Shown here in pieces: positions 1 to 7,249 of a DNA stretch of 14,481 nt. The translations under genes and the position numbers were made by a program. This stretch comes from Planctomycetales bacterium (lineage in GTDB: Bacteria > Planctomycetota > Phycisphaerae > SM23-33): the NCBI GenBank assembly GCA_030642005.1, contig DAOWOP010000054.1:1-14481 (forward strand), in the 5' to 3' direction. Below the pieces are notes generated by a model. That model had not been told where the DNA came from, ran no database searches, and saw only the letters and a program-made list of their open reading frames with translations. How positions within the stretch are numbered: the first letter of the stretch is position 1; the number at the start of each line of letters is the position of its first letter.

Positions 1-38
1 ACCAGAACGTTCCATGCCGATACAAGAGAAGTAGCGTC

Positions 39-100
39 CATGCCGATCTCCCGTGGGATTGCTTTGACAACAATCACATCGGGTTGTCGGCATGTTTTTT
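39..100 (+). terminator. possible rho-independent terminator
   Basis: CATGCCGA (39-46) pairs perfectly with TCGGCATG (87-94), which is followed directly by six T residues (95-100). An alternative inner stem GACAAC (66-71)/GTTGTC (83-88) overlaps it. The loop of the outer stem is long (40 bases), so this is a weak call; it would end a gene lying left of the window. Confidence 0.3.
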
Positions 101-196
101 ATCATGTTAATTACGTTCCAAATTGGCTAAAGGGCACTGTCCTCTGTGGTTAATGAAAAATGCGGGCGAAACTCCCAAGCCGCACGCTCCTGATAT

Positions 197-211
197 GAAC
201 AATTATTGTTC
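197..211. promoter_or_regulatory. palindrome, candidate enhancer-binding site
   Basis: GAACAATTATTGTTC is a perfect 7-base inverted repeat around one central base. Its centre lies about 109 bases before the predicted start point of the sigma-54 promoter at 287-301. That is the usual distance for the upstream site of a bacterial enhancer-binding protein. The binding protein is not identifiable from this window. Confidence 0.45.
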
Positions 212-286
212 AAAGCGGGCATGAGATGATCGCCCATGCGCTCACACGGACGTAGTTATCCCGCCTGAATAGTGATATTATTTATC

Positions 287-301
287 TGGCACGAGCGTTG
301 C
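287..301 (+). promoter_or_regulatory. sigma-54 (RpoN) -24/-12 promoter
   Basis: TGGCAC-N5-TTGC matches the -24/-12 consensus exactly, with the invariant GG (288-289) and GC (300-301) separated by the required 10 bases. The start of transcription would be near 313, leaving a leader of about 33 bases with GGAG at 335-338 before the ATG at 346. Spacing, ribosome binding site and an upstream palindrome all agree. No other site of this quality was noticed in the window. Confidence 0.72.
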
Positions 302-345
302 CTCTCCGTAAAAAGGGTAACGACGTTCACCGAAGGAGTAAGCGG

Positions 346-1593
346 ATGAAAAGTGGACTTCTTAAGGGTATGATTTTGGCGTCTGTACTGTTCGTCGGTC
401 TGGCCGGCTGCGGTCGGTCGAAGGATAAAGACAAACAGCCGACGACCAAACCGGCGGCGACTACACCGCCGAAAACATTCATGGCGCCGGCCAATAACGC
501 TATTGACGCGGCTCACCTGGCCAGGGTCCGGAAAGATATTAATGAGGGCCTTAAGTTCCTGCTGGAGCAACGTAACGACGACGGCGGATGGGGCTTTGCG
601 CCCGGTCAATCGCATCCTGCCCTGACGGCAATGGCGCTGAAAGCGATTCTCCAGCATCCGGAATATGACAACGAATCAGCCGTCGTCTCCGAGGGTTTCA
701 AGTGCCTGCTTAAGTTTCGCCAGTCCGACGGCGGGTTCTACAATCCCAGGGAGGGCAACGCGAATTACGTTACCTCCGTTGCGGTGATGGCCATGGCGAC
801 GGCGAAGAACCCGGCACACAAGGGCGCCTTGGCCGATGCGGTCAGGTTCCTTCGAGGCGAGCAGATTATACCAGGCTCGAAGACCCCGACCGGCCGGGAT
901 GTTGTCGAAAAGCACCCTTACGTCGGGGGTGTAAGTTACGGCAGCGAAGACCAGAACCGCCCTGATTTGAGCAACGTCGGGATGTGGATGGAGGCCCTCC
1001 ACGAGGCGGGCGTGCCGGCGGACGACCCGGCCATGCAAAGGGCGCTGGCCTTCGTGGCCCGGCTCCAGAACCGCACCGAAGGGACCGAAGGGCAAGTGTT
1101 CGTCGTTCGCGGCAACGACGACGGCGGGTTCATATACGCCGTCAGCCAAAAGGACGGAGAGTTCGTAGGCGAGTCCAAGGCTAAAGAAGGCCGGCGAGGC
1201 CTGCGGTCTTATGGCTCGATGACCTACACCGGTTTCAAGAGCATGCTCTATGCCAACGTCGCCCGCGACGACCCGCGAGTCCGGGCCGCTTACGAATGGA
1301 TAAGAAAATACTGGAGCCTTGACTCCAATCCCAATATGCCTGAATTGCAGTCCAAACAGGGATTGTTCTATTACTATCACGTCTTCGCCAAGGCGCTTCG
1401 CGCGTGGGGTCAGGACGAAATCCCCAACATCCGGGGCGTTAAACACAACTGGCGACACGAACTGATAGATGTTCTTGCCGTCAAACAAAACCAAAACGGT
1501 TCATGGGTCAATTCCGCCAGTCGATGGATGGAAGCGTCGCCGACGCTTGTAACCTGCTACGCCGTCCTGGCGTTGCAGGAAACCCTGAAGTAA
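346..1593 (+). CDS. prenyltransferase/squalene-oxidase-repeat lipoprotein
   Basis: A 415-residue predicted lipoprotein. The first 22 residues form a type II signal peptide ending in the lipobox LAGC, so Cys22 would be lipidated and the protein membrane-anchored outside the cytoplasm. A Thr/Pro/Lys-rich linker (about 26-46) precedes a domain of repeated helices carrying QW-like turns: NDDGGWGF (77-84), SDGGFYN, NDDGGFIYA and QNQNGSWVN near the C-terminus. These are typical of the alpha/alpha toroid fold of squalene cyclases and prenyltransferases. I see no DxDD or similar cyclase motif, so it is probably a binding or scaffold protein rather than a terpene cyclase. The start is set by GGAG at 335-338, seven bases before the ATG; an in-frame TTG at 298 lies inside the sigma-54 promoter and is rejected. 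Expression is probably sigma-54 dependent. The specific role is unknown. Confidence 0.85.
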   Translation: MKSGLLKGMILASVLFVGLAGCGRSKDKDKQPTTKPAATTPPKTFMAPANNAIDAAHLARVRKDINEGLKFLLEQRNDDGGWGFAPGQSHPALTAMALKAILQHPEYDNESAVVSEGFKCLLKFRQSDGGFYNPREGNANYVTSVAVMAMATAKNPAHKGALADAVRFLRGEQIIPGSKTPTGRDVVEKHPYVGGVSYGSEDQNRPDLSNVGMWMEALHEAGVPADDPAMQRALAFVARLQNRTEGTEGQVFVVRGNDDGGFIYAVSQKDGEFVGESKAKEGRRGLRSYGSMTYTGFKSMLYANVARDDPRVRAAYEWIRKYWSLDSNPNMPELQSKQGLFYYYHVFAKALRAWGQDEIPNIRGVKHNWRHELIDVLAVKQNQNGSWVNSASRWMEASPTLVTCYAVLALQETLK

Positions 1594-1686
1594 TTTTCGA
1601 TTTTTGATTTTTGATTTTCGATTTGGGTTCGTCTATTCTTGCTGTTGTTCTGTTCAATCAAAAATCGAAAATCGAAAGTCAAAAAT
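1593..1686. repeat. A/T-rich long inverted repeat, hairpin A
   Basis: The gap between the lipoprotein and the DUF1015 gene is almost wholly one inverted repeat made of 7-base units close to TTTTTGA. The arm 1600-1624 pairs with 1662-1686 over 25 bases with two G-T wobbles. In a second register 1593-1609 pairs perfectly with 1656-1672 (17 bases). In the first register the right arm includes the first two bases of the downstream ATG (1685-1687); in the second the start codon is free. No Shine-Dalgarno sequence is visible. Confidence 0.8.
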
Positions 1687-2983
1687 GGATATACGTTCTT
1701 TTCAGGGTTGGCGATATAACACCGCCGCCGGCGACGTCAGCAGACTGATTGCCCCGCCGTACGACGTTCTTTCGCAGGCGGACAAGGATGCGCTGCTGGC
1801 GGGCGATCCGCATAATATCGCCGCTGTCGATCTGCCGCACGTTCCGCCCAAGGTTGTCGGGCCGGATGAAGTTTATAAGGCCGCTGCCGACCGTCTGAAC
1901 GATTGGAAATCGTCGCACCTGCTGCGACAGGACGACAGGCCGGCGATTTATGCGTATCAGCAGACTTACTCCTGGGCCGGCAGGACCTACACGCGCCGCA
2001 TGATGATCTGCCGTGTCCGCGCGACCGAACTCGGCAGGGGCGTCATCCCGCACGAAAAGACCTTCGCAGGCCCGAAGGCCGACAGGCTGAAATTGACCGA
2101 ATATACACGGATGCAACTGTCGCCGATCTTCGGGTTCTATAACGACGCCGGCGGGACGGTTGCCGGATTGTTGGAATCGGCCACCGCCGCAGGCGAACCA
2201 AACGCCACCGGCGAACTCGCCTGCGGCCAGCGTAGTCGAACCGGTGGCGTGAATGAGCGGCTTTGGGTTATCAGCGACAAGGAGGTTATTGATTCGGTTG
2301 CATCGGCCTTGCGCGACGAGCCGGTCTTCATCGCCGACGGGCATCATCGTTACACCACAGCCTTGAATTATCGCGACAGCCTCGGCGAAATCGCTCCCGA
2401 CCACCCAGCCAATTTCGTCATGTTCGTCCTGGCGGCGATGGACGATCCGGGCCTGATTATACTGCCGACGCACCGCGTTATCCGCAGCCTGAAGGGCTTC
2501 GACCTGGAAAAATTCGTCGCCGACACCGGCGACGTTATGGATTACGAGCCGGTCCGCCTGCAAGCCTCCGACGTTGCCGACGCCGATGCTTTTCTCAAAC
2601 CCTTTGGTCGCCACGCGATGGCGCTGGTCGGCGACGGCAGCGCGTTCATCGGAAGGCTGAAGGACATTTCCACAATGACCGATCTGGCGCCCGGGAAGGC
2701 CGACGCGTGGCGCAAACTGGACGCAGCCATTCTGCACCGCCTGTTGATTGACAAGTACCTGGCCGACTGGCGGACGGATGAGACGTTCATAGATTACACA
2801 GCCGACGGGCCGGCTGCGCTGGCCGACGTTGAATCCGGCGATGCCGACCTGGTCGTTCTGCTTCAGGCGACGCCGCTGTCGGCGGTGCGCGAGATCGCCC
2901 TGGCCGGCGCCGTCATGCCGCACAAGAGCACCTACTTCCATCCAAAGGTCGCCACGGGAATGGTTCTGTACGGGTTGGAGTGA
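1685..2983 (+). CDS. DUF1015 family protein
   Basis: A 432-residue protein of the DUF1015 family, whose biochemical function is not established; family members are often found near serine-biosynthesis genes, but none is visible here. Recognisable family segments are APPYDVL (23-29), HEKTFAGPKADRLKL (123-137) and the His-rich IADGHHRYTTAL (216-227). Length is normal for the family. No signal peptide or membrane segment is seen, so it should be cytoplasmic. The start is ATG 1685 because the conserved family N-terminus begins there; the reading frame is open back to a TTG at 1604, but that part is translated repeat. The start codon sits in the right arm of hairpin A and lacks a Shine-Dalgarno sequence. 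Residues about 167-190 are encoded by a palindrome-rich stretch that may be an insertion. It converges on the helicase gene across hairpin B. Confidence 0.85.
   Translation: MDIRSFQGWRYNTAAGDVSRLIAPPYDVLSQADKDALLAGDPHNIAAVDLPHVPPKVVGPDEVYKAAADRLNDWKSSHLLRQDDRPAIYAYQQTYSWAGRTYTRRMMICRVRATELGRGVIPHEKTFAGPKADRLKLTEYTRMQLSPIFGFYNDAGGTVAGLLESATAAGEPNATGELACGQRSRTGGVNERLWVISDKEVIDSVASALRDEPVFIADGHHRYTTALNYRDSLGEIAPDHPANFVMFVLAAMDDPGLIILPTHRVIRSLKGFDLEKFVADTGDVMDYEPVRLQASDVADADAFLKPFGRHAMALVGDGSAFIGRLKDISTMTDLAPGKADAWRKLDAAILHRLLIDKYLADWRTDETFIDYTADGPAALADVESGDADLVVLLQATPLSAVREIALAGAVMPHKSTYFHPKVATGMVLYGLE
2186..2249. repeat. nested palindromes inside the DUF1015 gene
   Basis: GCCGCAGGCGA (2186-2196) has its perfect reverse complement at 2217-2227, and CGCCACCGG (2203-2211) has its perfect reverse complement at 2241-2249. 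The two pairs interlock, so both stems cannot form as a simple nested fold. The stretch encodes a Gly/Ala/Thr/Ser-rich segment of the protein (about residues 168-189), between conserved family blocks, so an in-frame repeat insertion is possible. Confidence 0.5.
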
Positions 2984-3004
2984 AATGGTGCTTTCCGTTA
3001 AGTG

Positions 3005-3079
3005 CGAGCCGCGACCGCCAGGGAGCGGTCATATCGATTGCGAGAGTTTTGCCGACCGCTCCCTGGCGGTCGCGGCTCG
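3005..3079. repeat. 26-bp perfect inverted repeat, hairpin B
   Basis: Arms 3005-3030 and 3054-3079 are exact reverse complements over 26 bases with a 23-base loop. Each arm also contains its own smaller palindrome: ACCGC and GCGGT around a CTCCCTGG-like centre. That resembles REP/BIME-type elements. It sits between two convergent genes, where it could act as a bidirectional transcription terminator or mRNA end stabiliser. A long T-run is absent on both sides. Confidence 0.85.
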
Positions 3080-3118
3080 TTTATGTCCCACCAGCGCATC
3101 AAGTTTGTGCGCCGGGTA

Positions 3119-5359
3119 TCACATCGGTTTCAGTCCGGCGTATTCGAGGATGAGCGTTTTTTTTCCGATGTTGCTGAATTGCACGACGGCGCGGGTTCTC
3201 ATGCCGTCGTATGAAATTTTCAGCACTTTCCCGGCCCCGAATTTCGGATGGCGGACGAGTCGGCCTTTACTTATTCCGGCGAATTCGTCAGGTATCGAAT
3301 CGCTCGCTTCCATCGCCTCGATTATCGCGCGATTGTCGATGTCTTCGTAGAAGCCGTCGCGGTCGCGCCTTGCACCGACCTGCCTGCCGGACAGGCGGGT
3401 GCGCGGGCGATACGACGGCATCTCCTGCGTGGTCTTGTCAATCCGACAGACCGACTCACTGCCGATTTCTGTCAGGAAGGGCGACTCGACCTGCCGGGTC
3501 GTCTGGCCTCGCAGGCAGCGGTGCTTGGCCGAGGTCAGGTACAGGCGGTCCTGCGAGCGGGTCATTCCGACGAACGCCAGGCGGCGTTCTTCCTCGAGGT
3601 CGCGGTCCTTTCCGTCGCCGCGGTCGAAAGGCAGCAGGCCTTCCTCGCAACCGATGATAATCACGGCGGGGAACTCCAGCCCCTTGGCTGCGTGAAGCGT
3701 CATGAACGTAACGGCCCCCGATTCCGAATCGACCATATCGACGTCGCTGACGAGGCTGACCATGTTGAGGTAGTCAGCCAATGTCGCGTCCGGATTGCCC
3801 TGGTCGAACTCGGCCGCCGAGGTAATCAGTTCCTCGATATTGCGAAGCGCTTGGCGCTGCTGGTCGTCTGTGGATTTTGAGGCGGCGCCCTTCAGAGCGG
3901 CTTCGATCCCGCTGCGAGTTACGACCGTCTCGACGATTTCCCGGACGGAGCGGTTCAGGTCGGCCGACAGTTCGTCTATCAGCCGGCTGAAGGTTGCGAC
4001 ACGGGCGGCGGCGGCCTTGCCAAGCCCCGCTCGGTGAGGCTCGGCGGTAGCGGCCAGCAGTCCCGATATATCGGGATTTGCCTCGGCGGCGTCGGCGAGG
4101 CGGTTGACCGTAACGGCCCCGATGCCGCGGGCGGGAACGTTGATAATCCGCCGGCACGAAAGGTCGTCGTCGGGATTGGCCAGCAGGCGAAGGTACGCCA
4201 GAACGTCCTTGATCTCTTTGCGGTTGAAGAACTCCACGCCGCGGGCGATTTGGTAGGCGATGCCGGCCCGGCGGAAGGCCTCCTCCAGCAGGCGGCTGAG
4301 GGCGTTGACGCGGTAGAAAACGGCTATGTCCCGGCAGCCGACGCCGTCTCGGCCAAGCGCGGCGACAAGGTCGGTTACTTCAGCGGCTTCGGCGTGTTCG
4401 TCGTCAAGCCGGATGACGCCGACGTCAAGTCCTCCGCCGCGAGTGGCGATGAACCGCTTGTGTTTTCGCCGGCGGTTGTGGGCGATCAGGCGGTCGGCGA
4501 CGGTGAGGATCGGCTGGGTGGAGCGGTAATTTTCCTCCAGGCGGACGACCAGAGCGTTTGGGTAATCGGACTCGAATTCGAGGATGTTGCTTATATCCGC
4601 GCCGCGCCAGGCGTAGATGCTCTGGTCCGGGTCGCCGGTAACGCAGATGTTTTCGTGTTCGGCCGCCATGCCGTGGGCGATGATGTACTGGGCGTGGTTG
4701 GTGTCCTGGTATTCGTCGATGAGGATGTAGCGGTGTCGCCGTCCGAGCATTTCTCGCAGGTCGGGCAAGTCGCGCATCAGGCAGGCTGTTCGCAGCAGGA
4801 GGTCGTCGAAATCGACAGCGCCGTTCTCGGCGAGGATGCGCTGGTAAAGCGTATAGACGCGAGCGGCGGTCTGCTGGAAGAACCCCTTGGCTTCGGCGGC
4901 GTAGCGATGCGCGTCGGTCAGTTTGTTCTTGGCCCGCGAAATGGCCGATTGAATCGCGCCGGGGGCAAATTGGTCTTTGGGAATCTCCAGGCGCTTCATT
5001 GCATCCTTGACGCAGCGGGTCTGGTCGGACTTGTCGTAGATGGTGAATTCCTTCGGCAGGCGGGTCTGGTCGGCGAATTCTCGCAGCAGGCGGAAGCAGA
5101 AGGAGTGGAAGGTTCCGATAAAGGCCCCTCCGGGCACGCCGAGCGTCTCGACCCGCCGGGCCATCTCGCCGGCTGCCTTATTGGTGAAGGTAATCGCAAG
5201 GATAGACCTCGGCGAGACGCCTTGCTTGACGAGGTGTGCCACGCGGCGGGTGATGACGCGGGTCTTGCCGCTGCCTGCGCCTGCCAGCACCAGCAGCGGG
5301 CCTTCCACGTGCGTAACAGCCCGCTTCTGCGATTCGTTCAGGTCTGAAAGTAAGTCCAA
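3119..5359 (-). CDS. pcrA: UvrD/PcrA-type superfamily 1A DNA helicase
   Basis: An ATP-dependent 3'-5' DNA helicase for excision repair and for clearing replication or transcription blocks. Numbered from the upstream ATG at 5386, motifs appear in order: Walker A AGAGSGKT (35-42), TFTNKAAGEM (67-76), Walker B DEYQDTN (224-230), GDPDQSIYAWRGA (251-263), EENYRST (284-290), then TLHAAKGLEFPAV and EERRLAFVGMTRSQDRLYL. The C-terminal 50 residues (GRLVRHPKFGAGKVL onward) match the PcrA Tudor-like domain that contacts RNA polymerase, which is why I favour PcrA. Start choice: GGAG (5370-5367) lies seven bases before TTG 5359, and the predicted promoter would start transcription near 5382, inside or after the ATG at 5386. 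TTG gives 746 residues, ATG 755. A short palindrome encodes part of the linker before the Tudor domain. Confidence 0.93.
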   Translation of the reverse strand: MDLLSDLNESQKRAVTHVEGPLLVLAGAGSGKTRVITRRVAHLVKQGVSPRSILAITFTNKAAGEMARRVETLGVPGGAFIGTFHSFCFRLLREFADQTRLPKEFTIYDKSDQTRCVKDAMKRLEIPKDQFAPGAIQSAISRAKNKLTDAHRYAAEAKGFFQQTAARVYTLYQRILAENGAVDFDDLLLRTACLMRDLPDLREMLGRRHRYILIDEYQDTNHAQYIIAHGMAAEHENICVTGDPDQSIYAWRGADISNILEFESDYPNALVVRLEENYRSTQPILTVADRLIAHNRRRKHKRFIATRGGGLDVGVIRLDDEHAEAAEVTDLVAALGRDGVGCRDIAVFYRVNALSRLLEEAFRRAGIAYQIARGVEFFNRKEIKDVLAYLRLLANPDDDLSCRRIINVPARGIGAVTVNRLADAAEANPDISGLLAATAEPHRAGLGKAAAARVATFSRLIDELSADLNRSVREIVETVVTRSGIEAALKGAASKSTDDQQRQALRNIEELITSAAEFDQGNPDATLADYLNMVSLVSDVDMVDSESGAVTFMTLHAAKGLEFPAVIIIGCEEGLLPFDRGDGKDRDLEEERRLAFVGMTRSQDRLYLTSAKHRCLRGQTTRQVESPFLTEIGSESVCRIDKTTQEMPSYRPRTRLSGRQVGARRDRDGFYEDIDNRAIIEAMEASDSIPDEFAGISKGRLVRHPKFGAGKVLKISYDGMRTRAVVQFSNIGKKTLILEYAGLKPM
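3378..3400. repeat. small palindrome inside the helicase gene
   Basis: ACCTGCCTG (3378-3386) and CAGGCGGGT (3392-3400) form a 9-base stem with one wobble and a five-base loop. It encodes LSGRQVG in the low-complexity linker between the helicase core and the C-terminal Tudor-like domain. Its position in a tolerant linker fits an in-frame insertion of a dispersed palindromic element. Confidence 0.45.
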
Positions 5360-5366
5360 CGCACAT

Positions 5367-5370
5367 CTCC
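5367..5370 (-). promoter_or_regulatory. ribosome binding site that decides the helicase start
   Basis: CTCC on the plus strand reads GGAG on the minus strand and ends seven bases before TTG 5359. The alternative ATG at 5386 has no Shine-Dalgarno sequence and would lie at or before the predicted transcript start. Confidence 0.65.
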
Positions 5371-5388
5371 GATGAAAACCAGACATGC

Positions 5389-5417
5389 ACTATATCACGC
5401 CGGGGCGAGGCGTCCAA
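5389..5417 (-). promoter_or_regulatory. sigma-70-type promoter of the helicase gene
   Basis: Read on the minus strand, TTGGAC (5417-5412), a 17-base spacer and TATAGT (5394-5389) resemble the TTGACA/TATAAT consensus with ideal spacing. Transcription would begin near 5382, about 23 bases before the TTG start. It lies in the divergent gap shared with the HTH/receiver gene. Confidence 0.6.
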
Positions 5418-5493
5418 TGCCTTCTCTTTGAGTGTTACTAAAGCCTGCTTGTGAGAGTCCGATGAATGTCATTGACACCAGCGGCGTGAACCG

Positions 5494-6069
5494 ATGAGAC
5501 GAAAAGAAGTCCTGACAACCGGGGAAGTGGCGAAGATTTGCTGTGTGGCGCCGCGCACGGTCAGCAAGTGGTTTGATACGGGCCGGTTGCGGGGCTATCG
5601 CATCCCCGGCAGCAGGGACAGGCGGATTCCGCTGACGCAACTCGTCCGGTTTATGAAGGACCACGACATGCCCCTGGCCGGACTGGATGGAAATGTTACG
5701 CGCATCCTCCTGATAACTCCGCCGGACTCTGAAACAGCCGCCCTGGCCGACGACCTTGACCGGGTGGACCGGTACGAAATCCAGATCGCTTCCAACGACT
5801 TCGAGGTCGGCATGAAGGCCGGCGACTTCGGCCCGCACGTTATCCTTGTGGACGCACAGGCCGACGCGATGGACGCGAAGGAAATCATCAAAAATCTGCG
5901 GTCGAATTCATCGCTGGCCACTACACGGGTCATCGCCCTTGCCGGCGCTCTGACCGGCGGGCGGAAACGCGCTCTTCTCCGACAGGGTTTCGACGACGCA
6001 CTGGCCGGCCCGTATAAGTTCGACAACCTCGTCGCAGCCATAGAGTCCGCCACCGACCTGATTTCATAA
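5494..6069 (+). CDS. HTH (excisionase/BldC-like) protein with degenerate receiver domain
   Basis: A 191-residue predicted DNA-binding protein. Residues 6-58 form a MerR/excisionase-type winged helix: LTTGEVAKICCVAPRTVSKW followed by the wing with RLRGYRIPGSRDRRIPLTQL. Residues 69-189 look like a response-regulator receiver fold. Asp120 (VILVD) sits where the phosphoacceptor is expected, but the acidic pair after the first strand is replaced (LITPPDSE), the Ser/Thr before the fifth helix is Ala (IALAG), and the conserved Lys is absent (LAGPYKF in place of the usual TKPF-like stretch). It is therefore probably an atypical receiver not switched by ordinary phosphorylation. No histidine kinase lies nearby. 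The ATG has only a weak upstream GGCG-type ribosome site. It is divergent from the helicase gene. Target genes are unknown. Confidence 0.82.
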   Translation: MRRKEVLTTGEVAKICCVAPRTVSKWFDTGRLRGYRIPGSRDRRIPLTQLVRFMKDHDMPLAGLDGNVTRILLITPPDSETAALADDLDRVDRYEIQIASNDFEVGMKAGDFGPHVILVDAQADAMDAKEIIKNLRSNSSLATTRVIALAGALTGGRKRALLRQGFDDALAGPYKFDNLVAAIESATDLIS

Positions 6070-6083
6070 GTCGCTGAAAAAAT

Positions 6084-6199
6084 GAATACTGAATAATGAA
6101 CAGAGAATTTTGAATGACGAAGTAAAAAAAGCATCTCTCAAAAGCGGCTTGTTTCTTTTACTTCGAAATTCGAGATTCTCTGTTCATTATTCAATATTC
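6084..6199. repeat. 44-bp imperfect inverted repeat, hairpin C
   Basis: Arms 6084-6127 and 6156-6199 match as reverse complements at 39 of 44 positions, and two of the five differences are G-T wobbles. The loop is 28 bases. The arms are A/T-rich and built from GAATAATGAA-like units. The element fills the gap between the HTH/receiver gene and sppA, ending 39 bases before the sppA ATG. It could end the upstream transcript or form the sppA leader. Confidence 0.85.
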
Positions 6200-6238
6200 T
6201 CTTTTGCAGCGGCGCCGGCGCTTTCCTACAATGCCTCC

Positions 6239-7249
6239 ATGAAGAATCTACCTGTCCTGGTTTGTTTTGCCATTCTGCTGGCCGGGTGCGGCGGCAACGC
6301 CGGCTATCTGGTCAAACCCGTCTCGCTGGACCAGCGTTTGACCGAATCGGTCGTCCAGGCCGATCCGGGCTGGTTCGTCGGTAAGATCGCGCTCATTGAC
6401 GTTGACGGACTGATTGTCAACAAGCGTCAAGGTCCGCTGTTCAGCAATTGGGAAAACCCGGTAAGCCTGTTCACCGAGAAACTGGACGTAGCCGGACGTG
6501 ACAAGTCCGTCCAGGCCGTCGTGCTCCGCATCAACTCGCCCGGCGGGACGGTCCAGGCCACCGAAACGATGTACAACCGGCTGCGACGGTTCCGAAAACA
6601 GACCGGCAAGCCGGTAATCGCGTGCATAACCGACGTCGGGGCGTCGGGAGGGTATTATCTTGCCTGCGGTTCGCAGCGGATTATCTGCCAGCCGAGCAGC
6701 ATTACCGGCTCGATAGGCGTGATGATCCAAACGGTCAATTTCGCCGGAACGATGAAGATGCTGGGTATAGAGGCCGATGCCGTTACCTCCGGCAGACTCA
6801 AGGCGATGGGCAGCCCGCTGAAGGACCTGACCGAGCAGGAACGGCGGATATTCCAGGAGATGGTGAACGAGTTTTACGAGCGGTTCGTCGAGGTCGTAGC
6901 CGAAGGCCGGAGCGGTCTTGACGCTGAGAAGGTTCGCAAACTGGCCGATGGTCGCGTATTCACGGGTCGCCAAGCGGTTCAGGCCGGCCTGGCCGACCGA
7001 CTTGGCGGCCTGCAGGACGCCGTCGCCGAGGCTAAGAAAGCGGCGAATATGAAAAAAGCCAAAGTTGTGATGTATCATCGACCACTCGGGTATCGGGCGA
7101 ACGTGTATTCGGCTGCGGCGGTTCGCTCGCCCGTTACACAGATTAATCTGATCAACCTCCAGATGGGTCAACTTCTGCTGCTGCGCAGGCCAAGTTTCCT
7201 GTACCTCTGGAGCACCGGCGTGAACAATGTAATGACCAATGACCAATGA
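6239..7249 (+). CDS. sppA: SppA-type signal peptide peptidase lipoprotein (family S49)
   Basis: A 336-residue membrane-anchored serine protease expected to degrade cleaved signal peptides outside the cytoplasmic membrane. It has a lipoprotein signal ending LLAGC (Cys17) instead of the usual transmembrane anchor. The S49 domain runs from about 47 to 270: RINSPGG (98-104), nucleophile Ser136 in VGASGGYYLA, and Lys188 in SGRLKAMGSPLKDLT as general base. The Ser-Lys spacing of 52 equals that of Bacillus subtilis SppA (Ser147/Lys199). The start is ATG 6239, where a proper signal peptide begins; the open frame back to 6110 is translated hairpin C. No Shine-Dalgarno sequence is visible. The last residues (VMTNDQ) and the stop codon come from the TGACCAA tandem repeat, so the native C-terminus may have been altered. 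Confidence 0.9.
   Translation: MKNLPVLVCFAILLAGCGGNAGYLVKPVSLDQRLTESVVQADPGWFVGKIALIDVDGLIVNKRQGPLFSNWENPVSLFTEKLDVAGRDKSVQAVVLRINSPGGTVQATETMYNRLRRFRKQTGKPVIACITDVGASGGYYLACGSQRIICQPSSITGSIGVMIQTVNFAGTMKMLGIEADAVTSGRLKAMGSPLKDLTEQERRIFQEMVNEFYERFVEVVAEGRSGLDAEKVRKLADGRVFTGRQAVQAGLADRLGGLQDAVAEAKKAANMKKAKVVMYHRPLGYRANVYSAAAVRSPVTQINLINLQMGQLLLLRRPSFLYLWSTGVNNVMTNDQ

Larger units (their letters stand above)
1..345. other. gene-free leader region
   Basis: No convincing coding region is visible. The stretch holds a direct repeat of TCCATGCCGAT (11-21 and 37-47), a possible terminator (39-100), a perfect palindrome (197-211), a sigma-54-type promoter (287-301) and a ribosome binding site (335-338). 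A short hairpin TGCGG/CCGCA (161-165/180-184) is also possible. The lower-GC character from about 95 to 220 fits a regulatory region. Confidence 0.6.

Noticed and set aside
1679..2941. A 420-codon minus-strand frame opposite the DUF1015 gene
   Set aside because: Shadow of a recognisable family protein; no domain, ribosome site or promoter.
4034..5347. A 437-codon open frame on the plus strand opposite the helicase gene
   Set aside because: It has no recognisable motifs and mirrors a clear UvrD/PcrA gene; long antisense frames are expected in GC-rich coding DNA.
5472..5477. TTGACA as a -35 box for the HTH/receiver gene
   Set aside because: A -10 box at normal spacing would fall inside the start codon and no such box is present.
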